Source of the DNA: CAVSRC01 sp963750065
Lineage (GTDB): Bacteria > Pseudomonadota > Alphaproteobacteria > Rhizobiales > Kaistiaceae
Assembly: GCA_963750065.1 (NCBI GenBank)
Contig: CAVVPK010000015.1
Span: 62,001 to 126,000, forward strand
DNA length: 64,000 nucleotides
Reading direction: 5' to 3'
Below are positions 55,990-64,000 of this stretch, one piece after another (position 1 is the stretch's first letter; every line of letters starts with the position of its first letter). Both the position numbers and the translations under genes were made by a program. The notes beneath the pieces are model-generated. The model was not told where the DNA came from and made no database searches. It saw only the letters and a program-made list of their open reading frames with translations.

Positions 55990-56160
55990 AAGAGCCAGAG
56001 CGGTGCCGCGTTGGTCGCAAAACGTTGACGTGTCAGGGAGACTTGAATATCGGCGCCGCCGTTTCGGGAGCTAAATCCGAGCCTTGCCGACCGCGGTGTC
56101 CGCTGCGGCGCCAATGCGCCTCCGACTGAAGATTGCACCCCAGTACAAAGAGGAAAGACG

Positions 56161-56508
56161 ATGGACGAGACCGCCAAGAACACCAAGAGCATCAAAAGCG
56201 CCGCCCCGGAGGACACTACCGAGACCGCCGCCGGAGCAAGCGTGCCGCCTCATGTGAAGCGCGTGCGCTGGGATGACTCGAAGATGTCGACGACCTTTGC
56301 CAATGTCGTCAACGTGCTCAACACGCTTGAAGAATTCATGCTGCTGTTCGGCACCAATCAGACCTGGAATGCGCAGGAATCGGAGGAGCTTCTGGTCGCG
56401 CTTAACTCGCGCGTGGTGCTGACGCCGCATGCGGCCAAGCGCCTCTTTCTCCTCCTGCAGAACCGGGTCCAGGACTACGAGCGCCGCTTCGGCAAACTCG
56501 ACATCTGA
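56161..56508 (+). CDS. DUF3467 domain protein
   Basis: Encodes 115 residues from ATG at 56161, with AAAGAGGAAAG just upstream. After a charged, disordered N-terminus it has VRWDDSKMSTTFANVVNVLN, FMLLFGTNQTW and VLTPHAAKRLFLLLQNRVQD, the pattern of DUF3467. These small cytoplasmic proteins are of unknown role. It lies 171 bp after the giant gene and 29 bp before the HlyD gene, so it is probably part of the same operon, perhaps as a chaperone or adaptor for the export machinery. It seems intact. Confidence 0.85.
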   Translation: MDETAKNTKSIKSAAPEDTTETAAGASVPPHVKRVRWDDSKMSTTFANVVNVLNTLEEFMLLFGTNQTWNAQESEELLVALNSRVVLTPHAAKRLFLLLQNRVQDYERRFGKLDI

Positions 56509-56537
56509 TTGGCGTCAGGGTCGACGGTCCGACGGTC

Positions 56538-58418
56538 ATGCTGCATGTGAAGCCAGACGATACGCCGACGGTGACCGCCGGCACTGCGCCTGCCGACGGC
56601 AGCGCCTGGGGCCGGCTCGTCGGTTCCCTCGGCGTGGAGGAATTCGCCAACGCTTGGCTCGGACTGCAGGCGTTGGCGCTCGACGGTGCCGTGGAGGGCC
56701 TCCTGCTGTGCCGTCGCGATGATCGGGCTCAAATGCTGCCGCTGGCCGCGTGGCGGTCCGTCGGTGGCTCGGCCTCCAACGGAGCGGGTCTGCAAGAGGC
56801 TGCCGAAGCCGCCGCAGTGCAGCGTTCCGGCGTGGTGCGTCTGCCGAAGGCCGACAAGCACGCGAACGGGCCGGTCTTCATAGCCTATCCGGTGGTGGCC
56901 GACGGGGTGCCGAGGGCGGTCGTCGCCTTTGCGCTGGCGCAAAGGGGCGAGGCCGAGCTTCGCCAAGCGATGCGAAGCCTGCAATGGGGCGCCGGCTGGC
57001 TCCGCTTCCGCCTGAATCCTGACGGCGCATCGGGCACGGCCGCTGCCGCTGGATCTGGGCACGCTCTGCTGGCGCTCGACCTGTTCGCCTTGACAGTCGA
57101 ACAGCGGAACTTCGCGGATGCCTGCCGGGCGCTGGCGACCGAACTCGCTGTTCGTCTTGCCTGCGAGCGGGTCGCCATCGCCGAGCGGCACCGCGACCGC
57201 TGCCGCCTGATCGCGATCTCCCACAGCGCCGATTTCGACCGCCGACTGAGCGAGATGCGGTCCATCGAGGCTGCCGCGGAAGAAGCGGCGGAGCAGCAGG
57301 CGGTGATCTGCTGTCCCGACTTGGCCGGGGGCCCTGTGCTGGTGCGGCGGGCTCACGAAGAGCTGGCGCGGGTGAGCGGCAATGCCATTCTCACCGTGCC
57401 AGTGGTGAGCGGCACCGAGATCGTCGCCGTGATCGTGGTCGAATTCGCCGGCCCGGGCCTGATCGAGCCGGCGGTCGTCGATCTGGTCGACGGGCTTGCT
57501 GCCGCGCTTGCCCCGGCGCTCCGCCACCGGCGCGAGGCCGACCGGCCGATCCTCGGCCGCGTCGGATCGGCTGTCGCTCAAGGGGTCCGAACGGTGGTCG
57601 GGCCGCGGTTCCTGGCCGCCAAGCTGGTCGTGCTCCTCGTTGTCGCCTTGCTTGCGGCGACCATGCTGATTTACCGCGAGTACCAAGTGGTCGCCGACGG
57701 CCGGCTTGAGGGGGAGACACTGCGGGCGTTGACCGCGCCCCTCGACGGCTATGTCGTATCGCAGTTCCACCGCGCCGGGCAGCAGGTCAAGGCGGGCGAC
57801 GTGCTGGCCGGGCTCGACGACCGCGAACTGCAGATCGAACTGATGCGGCAGGAGGCGACCCGCGATCAGCGTCAGGTCGAGCTGGACAAGGCGGTTGCCG
57901 ATGGGAATCGGTCGCAGGTGAACATCAGCGGCGCCCAGGTCCGGGAGGTCGACGCGCAGATCGCACTGCTTCAGGACAAGATCAAGCGCGCCGCCATCGT
58001 TGCCCCCTTCGATGGAATCGTCATCTCCGGTGACCTCAGCCAGTCCGTCGGCGCGCCGGTCAAGCGGGGCGATCAGCTGTTCCAGATCGCGCCGCTCACC
58101 GGCTATCGCGTCGTGCTGCATGTTCCGGAAGACGCGATCGACGACACCCGTGTCGGGCAGCGCGGCCGCATCCTGCTCACTTCCCTGCCGAACCAGCCCT
58201 TCGCCTTGACGGTGACCAATGTCACGCCGGTTACGGAGCCGCGCGACGGCCGGAACACCTTCAGCGTGGAGGCCCGCCTCGGCCGCCAGGACGTGCACCT
58301 GCGACCCGGCATGGAAGGAACGGCCCGCCTGCAGGTGGCGCCGCGGTCGCTGCTCTGGCTCTGGTCGCATGGCTTCCTCAACTGGCTCCGCCTTAAGGCG
58401 TGGGCCTGGCTTCCCTGA
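56538..58418 (+). CDS. GAF-domain/HlyD-type membrane fusion protein
   Basis: Encodes 626 residues. Residues 1-330 are cytoplasmic and hold one or two GAF-like sensor domains (VEEFANAWLGLQALALDGAV; AIVV-type strands such as NAILTVPVVSGTEIVAVIVV). One membrane helix follows (KLVVLLVVALLAATMLIY, residues 362-379). The HlyD-type periplasmic adaptor comes last: lipoyl half APLDGYVVSQFHRAGQQVKA, coiled-coil hairpin (LQIELMRQEATRDQRQVELD) and second lipoyl half RAAIVAPFDGIVISGDL. Such adaptors bridge inner and outer membranes in export systems. The sensor-adaptor fusion is unusual and suggests signal-gated export. It starts ATG at 56538; the next gene begins 16 bases after its stop. Confidence 0.85.
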   Translation: MLHVKPDDTPTVTAGTAPADGSAWGRLVGSLGVEEFANAWLGLQALALDGAVEGLLLCRRDDRAQMLPLAAWRSVGGSASNGAGLQEAAEAAAVQRSGVVRLPKADKHANGPVFIAYPVVADGVPRAVVAFALAQRGEAELRQAMRSLQWGAGWLRFRLNPDGASGTAAAAGSGHALLALDLFALTVEQRNFADACRALATELAVRLACERVAIAERHRDRCRLIAISHSADFDRRLSEMRSIEAAAEEAAEQQAVICCPDLAGGPVLVRRAHEELARVSGNAILTVPVVSGTEIVAVIVVEFAGPGLIEPAVVDLVDGLAAALAPALRHRREADRPILGRVGSAVAQGVRTVVGPRFLAAKLVVLLVVALLAATMLIYREYQVVADGRLEGETLRALTAPLDGYVVSQFHRAGQQVKAGDVLAGLDDRELQIELMRQEATRDQRQVELDKAVADGNRSQVNISGAQVREVDAQIALLQDKIKRAAIVAPFDGIVISGDLSQSVGAPVKRGDQLFQIAPLTGYRVVLHVPEDAIDDTRVGQRGRILLTSLPNQPFALTVTNVTPVTEPRDGRNTFSVEARLGRQDVHLRPGMEGTARLQVAPRSLLWLWSHGFLNWLRLKAWAWLP

Positions 58419-58434
58419 GCGGCGGGTTTCTTCC

Positions 58435-60573
58435 ATGTCCGTCGTCGTACAGAGCGCCGCCTGGTACCGGATCAAGGATTTCCGGCCGAGGCTGCCGCGC
58501 CAGATCGGCATCCGGCCCCAGAATTTCCGCGGCCGGCGCTGGTATGTGCTGCGTCATGCGGCCTCCGGCCAGTTCTTGCGCGTGACGCCGCAGGCCTACC
58601 GGCTTCTCGGCCTGATGGACGGCCGCCGGACCATGGACGAAATCTGGGCAGTTGCCGCCGGCGACGGCCACGAAGAGATGCCCACCCAGCATGAGCTGGT
58701 CCGGCTCCTGTCGCAGCTTTACCGTTCCGGCGCCCTGGTCGGCGACGTGCCGCCGGCGATCCGCGAACTGACGGAGCGGGCGGGCAAGACGGCGCGCGAC
58801 CGCGTGCTGCAGCGGCTGCGCAATCCGCTCGCGCTGCGGCTCGGCCTGATCGATCCGGATCTCTTCCTCGACCGCACGATCGGCGTCGTCGGCGCTTTGT
58901 TTTCTCTTCCAGGGCTCCTGCTCTGGCTCCTCGTCGTGGGCTGGGGTGCGCTGAACGCCGGCGCCAACTGGGCCGAGTTGACGCACAATCTCGCCGACCG
59001 GGTGATCTCGGCCGACAACCTCGTCCTGCTCATCCTGCTGTTCCCTCTGGTCAAGCTCGTCCACGAACTCGGCCACGCCTATGCGGTGAAGTCATGGGGA
59101 GGGGAGGTGCACGAAATCGGCGTGATGTTCCTCGTGTTCACGCCGGTTCCCTATGTCGATGCCTCCGCCTCGCTCGCCTTCGACAGCAAATGGCGGCGGG
59201 CCGCGGTGGCTGCTGCCGGCGTGATGGCCGAACTGATGCTCGCCACCGGTGCACTAGCGCTCTGGCTAGCGACCGGCCCCGGTCTCCTGCACGCGGCGGC
59301 GTTCAACATCGTCTTCATCGCCAGCGTCAGCACGCTGCTCTTCAATGGCAATCCGCTGCTGCGCTTCGACGCTTATTACGTGCTGAGCGACCTCACCGAG
59401 ATTCCCAATCTGGCCAGTCGCGCCGCCCGCTTCTGGGGGGCGCTCACGCGGCGCATCCTGCTCGGCCAGCGCGAAGAGGCCGACTGGACGCGGGGCGAGG
59501 CAGCCTGGTTCGCATTCTATGGCCCGGCCTCCTTCGCCTATCGCATCGTTGTGTCCTTCGGCATCGCGTTGTTCCTCGCCCAGAAATACCTGGTGGTTGG
59601 CGTCGCGCTCGCACTTTTCACCGTCGGCAACAGCTTCGTGCTGCCGGCCGGTCGCGCCGTTTCCCGCTTCGTGCGCATGCCGAAGCCGCCGGGGCGGCGA
59701 CCGCGCATGTTGGCGGCCTTCGCGCTGGCGGGGCTGGTGATGCTCCTCATCGCCTTCATGCCGCTGCCCTACCGCACGGTCCTCGAGGGCGTGACGCTGC
59801 CGGCCGAGACAGGCCGACTGGTTGCCGGCGAGGCGGGCACGGTGGCGGCGCTCCTGGTGCAGCCGGGCGAGCGGGTAACGGCCGGCCAGCCGATTGTCCG
59901 CCTCGACGATCCGGAACTTGAGAGCGACCGGCGGAGCAAGGCCGCCGCCGTCGATCTGCTGGCGGCGAAGTATGCCGCCGCCGAGGCAAGCAGCCGGACC
60001 GAGACGCGGGCGCTTGCTCAGGAGCTCGTCTTTGCCCGCCAGGATCTGGCTGCTGCGGATGACAAGCTCAGTCGGCTCGTCATCACCGCCGGGCAGGCCG
60101 GTCGCGTGCAGGTTCCCGATTATGCCAGCCTCATCGGCAGCTTCGTCGAGCGCGGCCAGATGATCGGCTACATCGACGGCGAAGATCCGGAAGTTGCGGT
60201 CTCAATGCCGGAAGAAGACCTTGACCTTGTCCGCTTCGATACGAACAGCATCGAGGTGATGTTCGACCGCAATGACGGCGAGGCGGTGCGCCCGGCTTCG
60301 CTGAAGGAGGTGGTGCCGGAGGCGACCCGCAAGCTGCCGAGCGCGGCGCTCGGACGTGCCGGCGGCGGTGCGATCGCAATCCAGCCCGGCAATCAGGACG
60401 GGCGGGATGCGCTGATGCCTGTGTTCAACGCCAGCATCCATGTGGCCGATCCGGTTGCACCGGTCCTGATCGGCGAGCGCGTCTATGTCCGTTTTGACCA
60501 TCGCCCGACTCCGCTCGCGTGGCGGGTGGTCCGTGGCCTTCGGCTTCTCTTCCTCAAGCGGCTGAAGTTCTGA
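58435..60573 (+). CDS. PqqD-like/M50 metalloprotease/HlyD membrane protein
   Basis: Encodes 712 residues from ATG at 58435. Residues 30-105 look like a PqqD/RRE-type winged-helix peptide-binding domain (FLRVTPQAYRLLGLMDGRRT, LVRLLSQLYRSGALVG). A polytopic M50 (site-2-protease-like) domain has the zinc motif HELGH at 210-214 and a second metal ligand in NPLLRFDAYYVLSDL. A helix at ~425-442 is followed by a HlyD-like lipoyl/coiled-coil part (TGRLVAGEAGTVAALLVQPG). M50 proteins with PqqD-like domains in other loci process or export peptides. This one may handle the giant protein's N-terminus. It lies between the two other system genes, 16 bp after the GAF-HlyD gene and 2 bp before the SecA-like gene. 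Confidence 0.87.
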   Translation: MSVVVQSAAWYRIKDFRPRLPRQIGIRPQNFRGRRWYVLRHAASGQFLRVTPQAYRLLGLMDGRRTMDEIWAVAAGDGHEEMPTQHELVRLLSQLYRSGALVGDVPPAIRELTERAGKTARDRVLQRLRNPLALRLGLIDPDLFLDRTIGVVGALFSLPGLLLWLLVVGWGALNAGANWAELTHNLADRVISADNLVLLILLFPLVKLVHELGHAYAVKSWGGEVHEIGVMFLVFTPVPYVDASASLAFDSKWRRAAVAAAGVMAELMLATGALALWLATGPGLLHAAAFNIVFIASVSTLLFNGNPLLRFDAYYVLSDLTEIPNLASRAARFWGALTRRILLGQREEADWTRGEAAWFAFYGPASFAYRIVVSFGIALFLAQKYLVVGVALALFTVGNSFVLPAGRAVSRFVRMPKPPGRRPRMLAAFALAGLVMLLIAFMPLPYRTVLEGVTLPAETGRLVAGEAGTVAALLVQPGERVTAGQPIVRLDDPELESDRRSKAAAVDLLAAKYAAAEASSRTETRALAQELVFARQDLAAADDKLSRLVITAGQAGRVQVPDYASLIGSFVERGQMIGYIDGEDPEVAVSMPEEDLDLVRFDTNSIEVMFDRNDGEAVRPASLKEVVPEATRKLPSAALGRAGGGAIAIQPGNQDGRDALMPVFNASIHVADPVAPVLIGERVYVRFDHRPTPLAWRVVRGLRLLFLKRLKF

Positions 60574-60575
60574 CC

Positions 60576-62588
60576 ATGGACGCGGCTCCGCTCACCAGAG
60601 GCGAACTCCTTTCTGTTCCGCGACCCGCCTCCCGCTCGCGGCCGGCGCTGAGGGCGCCGGAAAGAGAACCGCGGGAGGGAACGATCGAGCGGCTCTATCA
60701 CGCCGCCCGCGGACGAAGCATCGGACGGCTCACCCGCCTGCGACGCGCCGTCCTCGCCCGCTTCGCCGACGCGGTCGATGCCCAGGCGGGCGCGGTCAGG
60801 ACCCTGTCCGACGAGGCATTGCGCCAGGCGATCGAGGACGTCCGCACCCACGTGCGGCGCCGCGGCTTTGCCGGCGAAAGCGGCATCAGGGCGACGGCGC
60901 TGTTGCGTGAGCTTGCGGCCCGCCGGCTCGGCCTCCGTCCGCATCTGGTCCAGCTCATGGGGGCCGCCGGCGTGTTGCACGGCTGGGTGATCGAGATGGA
61001 GGCGGGCGAGGGCAAGACCCTGACCGCCGTGATGCCGGCGGCGATCCTCGCCTTCGCCGGCCTGCCGGTCCATGTGGTCACCGCCAACGACTATCTCGCC
61101 GTTCGCGACGCCGAGATCATGCGCCCCTTCTACGCCGCGCTCGGCCTCACCGTCGGCTGCGTCGGCGAAGGTATGCCGCCCGATGCGCGGCGAGCCGCCT
61201 ACGCCGCGGCGGTCACCTATGCCAGCGGCAAGGAAGTGACCTTCGACTATCTCCGCGACCGGCTCGCCGGCGCCGGCAACTCGGACTTCCGCATCCGGCT
61301 CGACACCATGCTCGGCCGCACGCGGAGCGACCGGATGGCGATGCGCGGCCTCGGTGCCTGCATCGTCGACGAGGCCGACAGCGTGCTGATCGACGAGGCG
61401 CGCACGCCGCTGATCCTGTCCGAGAAGGAGGAGGGCGGCTTCTTCACCGGAAAGGTTCTCTCGGAGGCGCTGGACGTCGCCGCAGGGCTCCAGGAAGGCC
61501 GCCATTTCGTGCTGCGTCCGCGGGCCCACTTCGTCGGTCTGACCGACGAGGGGGAGGCGGTGGTCGAAGCGGCCGGCGATGCCCACGTGGGCGCCTGGAA
61601 AGTGCCGCTGCTGCGCAACGATCTCGTCCACAAGGCGCTGTCCGCCATGCACCTGTTCCGGCGCGAGGAGCACTACATTCTCAAGGACGGCAAGGTCGCC
61701 ATCGTCGACGACAACACCGGACGCACGATGGCGGACCGGACGTGGAGCGAGGGCCTTCACCAGATGATCGAGGTGAAGGAGGGGCTGGAGCCGAGCGCGA
61801 TCAACCGGACTCTGGCCAAGACCAGCTTCCAGCGCTTCTTCCGCCGCTACCAGCACCTGTCCGGCATGAGCGGCACACTCAAGGAGGTGGCGGCGGAGCT
61901 GTGGTCGGTGTACCGGCTGAAGGTTGTCGACATCCCCACCCGCCTGCCGTCGCGACGGCAGCATCTGGAAAGCCGCCTGTTCCCGCAGGCCATCGCCAAA
62001 TGGGCGCATGTCGCCGAGACCGTCGAGACCGTCTCGGCGGAAGGCCGTGCGGTGCTGGTCGGCGTGCGCAGCGTCGAGGCCTCCCGTGCGGCCAGCCTCG
62101 CCCTTGCCGCACGCGGGATCGCCCACGCGGTGCTGCATGCCGGCAACCATGCCGAGGAGGCCGAGGTGATCGCCGCCGCCGGACAGACCGGTGCGGTGAC
62201 GGTTGCCACCGGCATGGCCGGACGCGGCACCGATATCGCGCTTGCCCCCGAGGTGCGGAAGGCAGGCGGCCTGCATGTCATCATCGCCGAGCGGCACGAT
62301 TCAAGCCGGGTCGATCGGCAGTTTGCCGGACGCAGCGCCCGCCAGGGCGATCCGGGCAGCGTCGAATACCTGCTGTCGCTGGAAGATCGCGTCACCAATA
62401 TCTTCAATGTGCGTCTCTGGCGCATCGTCGCCGGCCGCCTGGGCAGGGCGGACGCCAGGCTTGGCCTCGCGGCGCTGCGGCTTGCCCAGCTGCGCATCGA
62501 GGCGGCGCATCGCTCGGCCCGGTCGCGGCTGGCCCGGCACGACGAGGAGATCGAACGCATGCTCGCATTCGCGGGGGAACGGGAATGA
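60576..62588 (+). CDS. accessory SecA-like translocase ATPase
   Basis: Encodes 670 residues from ATG at 60576. Walker A is MEAGEGKTL (141-149), Walker B lies in IVDEADSVLIDEARTPLI, and the second nucleotide-binding fold carries GLHQMIEVKEGLEPSAINRT, VTVATGMAGRGTDIA and RQFAGRSARQGDPGSVEYLL. These are the SecA landmarks. Canonical SecA is ~830-900 residues; here the C-terminal wing/scaffold is shortened and the zinc-binding tail is missing, as in accessory SecA2-type proteins. Its ATG is two bases after the M50 gene's stop, and its stop overlaps the next HlyD start (ATGA). It is the only export ATPase in the locus, so it probably powers translocation of the giant protein with the adaptors. Confidence 0.9.
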   Translation: MDAAPLTRGELLSVPRPASRSRPALRAPEREPREGTIERLYHAARGRSIGRLTRLRRAVLARFADAVDAQAGAVRTLSDEALRQAIEDVRTHVRRRGFAGESGIRATALLRELAARRLGLRPHLVQLMGAAGVLHGWVIEMEAGEGKTLTAVMPAAILAFAGLPVHVVTANDYLAVRDAEIMRPFYAALGLTVGCVGEGMPPDARRAAYAAAVTYASGKEVTFDYLRDRLAGAGNSDFRIRLDTMLGRTRSDRMAMRGLGACIVDEADSVLIDEARTPLILSEKEEGGFFTGKVLSEALDVAAGLQEGRHFVLRPRAHFVGLTDEGEAVVEAAGDAHVGAWKVPLLRNDLVHKALSAMHLFRREEHYILKDGKVAIVDDNTGRTMADRTWSEGLHQMIEVKEGLEPSAINRTLAKTSFQRFFRRYQHLSGMSGTLKEVAAELWSVYRLKVVDIPTRLPSRRQHLESRLFPQAIAKWAHVAETVETVSAEGRAVLVGVRSVEASRAASLALAARGIAHAVLHAGNHAEEAEVIAAAGQTGAVTVATGMAGRGTDIALAPEVRKAGGLHVIIAERHDSSRVDRQFAGRSARQGDPGSVEYLLSLEDRVTNIFNVRLWRIVAGRLGRADARLGLAALRLAQLRIEAAHRSARSRLARHDEEIERMLAFAGERE

Positions 62589-63385
62589 AGCGTCTGGCCG
62601 CCTTTGTTGTTGGTGTCTGCATGATGGCGCCGGCGGTCGCGGCGGAGGAATCGATCTGTCTGCTGACGCCGGCCGAGACCGTCGACCTCGGCAGCCCGGT
62701 CGAGGGCATGCTCGCCGCAGTGCTGGTCGATCGCGGCGACGTCGTGCACAAGGGCGAGGTCGTGGCCCAACTGACTGCGGGTGTCGAGAAGGCGACGCTG
62801 GACCGTGCCCATGAGCGGGCCGTCGATACCGCAGCCATCGACGAGGCGAAGGTGGCGCTCGCCCAGCAACAGGCCAAGCTCGATCGCAAGCAGGAGCTGT
62901 TCGACCGCAAGGTGATCTCGGCGCAGGACATGGACGACCAACGCTTCGAGACCGAAAAGGCGGCGAAGGCGCTCAAGCAGGCCGAGTTCGACCAGAAGCT
63001 GGCGATGCTCGACGAGAAGGTGGCGGCTGAGACCCTGGCGCTGCGCTCTATCACCAGCCCGATCGACGGCGTCGTGTTGCAGAAGACCCTGTCGGCGGGT
63101 GAGTATTCCAGCGCCCAGTCGACCATCCTGAAGGTTGCCGAGCTCGATCCGCTCTATGCCGAACTCACTTTGCCGGCGGAGCAGTTCGGGACCGTCAAGG
63201 TCGGCATGAAGGCGGAACTGCATCTCCTCGATCCGGTCGACGCGACCCGCATCGGCAAGGTGAATGTCGTCGATCCGCTGATCGACGCAGCGAGCCGCAC
63301 CTTCGGCGTGCGAGTCGCGATCGATAATCCCGGAAACTCTCTGCCGTCGGGTGTGCGCTGCGCGGTCCAGCGCTGGATCAACTGA
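62585..63385 (+). CDS. secreted HlyD/RND-type periplasmic adaptor
   Basis: Encodes 266 residues. A cleavable signal peptide (MKRLAAFVVGVCMMAPAVAA) precedes a lipoyl half (VEGMLAAVLVDRGDVVHKGE) and a long coiled-coil hairpin (AKVALAQQQAKLDRKQELFD, ..., AKALKQAEFDQKLAMLDEKV). The second lipoyl half and beta-barrel follow (SPIDGVVLQKTLSAGEYSSA; DPLYAELTLPAEQFGTVKVG). It has no membrane helix, so it is purely periplasmic or lipid-free. As a third adaptor it may link the inner complex to an outer-membrane channel not encoded here. Its start overlaps the SecA-like stop (ATGA). Confidence 0.88.
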   Translation: MKRLAAFVVGVCMMAPAVAAEESICLLTPAETVDLGSPVEGMLAAVLVDRGDVVHKGEVVAQLTAGVEKATLDRAHERAVDTAAIDEAKVALAQQQAKLDRKQELFDRKVISAQDMDDQRFETEKAAKALKQAEFDQKLAMLDEKVAAETLALRSITSPIDGVVLQKTLSAGEYSSAQSTILKVAELDPLYAELTLPAEQFGTVKVGMKAELHLLDPVDATRIGKVNVVDPLIDAASRTFGVRVAIDNPGNSLPSGVRCAVQRWIN

Positions 63386-63479
63386 CCACGGCCGCGGTCT
63401 CGGACAGCGCCTGCACTTGTCGCCCGCGGACCTGACGGTTCGTGGCGGTGTGCGGCCCCTTCTTGTCGCTTGAAGCCGG

Positions 63480-64000
63480 GTAGATGCGGTGCAACGACCA
63501 ACGATGAAGTTCGTCGCCACCAAGACCGCCGATCAGCTCGATCTGCAGGCGCTGCACCGTGTGCGTGAGCGACTGGTCAGCCGGCGCACGGCGGTCATCA
63601 ATCAGATCCGTGCCTTCCTGCTGGAGCATGGCATCGCCGTGCGGCAGGGACAGCGCTTCTTGCGTGCTGGCGGTTGCCCTCGCCAACAAGCTCGCCCGCA
63701 TCGCCTGGAGCGTCCCGGCCCGTGGCCAGGACTTCGGGATGACGACGATCGCTCAGGCGACCGCTCAAACTGGCTGATCGTCGAGCCCCGAGATCGGGAA
63801 TACGCGATGACGTAGTAACCTACCGCCGAGGTCTGCGAGAGAACGAGACGAGATGGAGGTTCGGTCTTCCCGGCGCATGCGAACACTGGTGACCCAAATG
63901 GCCCGGTCGAGGTCTATCCCCTAATGAGATCGCATGCGCGCTGATATCCATGGTGGCCCGGAGCCCAACACGCTCCAACCAAAGGCCGGATGCATTGATG
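63480..64000 (+). mobile_element. IS110-family insertion sequence remnant
   Basis: From 63480 the frame reads VQRPTMKFVATKTADQLDLQ, then LHRVRERLVSRRTAVINQIR and EHGIAVRQGQRFLRA, the central part of IS110 transposases; the start of the gene is missing. Near 63665 the frame shifts and continues as VALANKLARIAWSVPARGQD, the C-terminal end, indicating an internal deletion. The DEDD and Ser catalytic regions are therefore incomplete. The rest, to 64000, looks like the 3' flank of such an element. This insertion marks the end of the export locus and could have removed a downstream partner. Confidence 0.7.

Noticed and set aside
56025..56053. Promoter-like TTGACG with a 17-base spacer before the DUF3467 gene
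   Set aside because: The -10 candidate (TATCGG) is poor, and a single motif is weak evidence in GC-rich DNA; it could still be an internal promoter.
61847..63523. Minus-strand frame opposite the SecA-like and HlyD genes
   Set aside because: Both forward genes have clear family motifs; the antisense frame has none and is an effect of high GC at third codon positions.
1..64000. tRNA or rRNA genes and attachment sites
   Set aside because: No cloverleaf with a conserved T-loop or anticodon arm, no rRNA signature and no matching direct repeats flanking the element were found by eye; a covariance-model search would be decisive.

Overview
The window is GC-rich DNA of an alphaproteobacterium, most likely Hyphomicrobiales (Rhizobiales). 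This is inferred from codon use and from the Rhizobiales/sphingomonad-type conjugative element backbone (RepA-like initiator, DUF2840, TraF-type S26 peptidase, DUF3363 relaxase, Trb genes, ArdC, DUF2958, DUF6117). No rRNA, tRNA or CRISPR array was seen. It splits into a decaying mobile island (1 to about 25,000) and a secretion-type locus dominated by one giant gene (26,785 to 63,385).

Region 1 (1-16,344, minus strand) is a degenerate integrative/conjugative element. From right to left it carries ardC, DUF2958, a frameshifted parB, two small conserved genes, a frameshifted and internally deleted strawberry-notch helicase/methyltransferase, repA, a parA remnant, DUF2840, a TraF-like peptidase, a lytic transglycosylase and a relaxase. 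Next come a tiny traG fragment fused to the end of trbF, an intact trbG, and the first ~41 codons of trbI. The mating-pair apparatus between traG and trbF is deleted, so the element should not transfer by itself. A vapBC pair on the plus strand sits between relaxase and traG. Three operon heads (ardC, parB, strawberry notch) share a similar hairpin leader.

Region 2 (16,345-25,000) is a mosaic of fragments and small cargo. It holds a CoiA-like gene with a nonsense codon, fused to the 3' end of a BREX ATP-binding gene (brxD-like), then an apparently intact BREX helicase (brxHI-like). An Xre/ParS-RES toxin-antitoxin pair, an amidase tail joined to a nuclease-like fragment, a frameshifted tyrosine recombinase, small unknown genes and an IS transposase start follow.

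Region 3 (25,004-63,385) starts with a LuxR-type regulator, divergent from a continuous 29.2-kb gene. That gene encodes a LEPR-XLL protein of about 9,730 residues. Its blocks in order are: LEPR motif; about seven copies of an unfamiliar ~300-residue module; ~790 residues of RTX-type calcium-binding repeats; a propeller-like block; beta-helix super-modules with malectin-like inserts; a nidogen-like domain; cadherin-like repeats with PKD domains; a helical region; and a hydrophobic/charged tail. Downstream on the same strand are a DUF3467 protein, a GAF-GAF-TM-HlyD adaptor, a PqqD-like/M50 metalloprotease/HlyD membrane protein, a short SecA-like ATPase and a secreted HlyD-type adaptor. The last four are tightly packed or overlap. 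No type I ABC ATPase and no TolC-like gene is present.

The working hypothesis is that these genes form a dedicated export route for the giant surface protein. In it a SecA-type motor, rather than an ABC transporter, would supply energy, and the RRE/PqqD-M50 protein could recognise and perhaps cut the LEPR leader. The giant frame is intact inside a region where most neighbours are broken, which suggests it is under selection. The locus ends at a rearranged IS110-family remnant.
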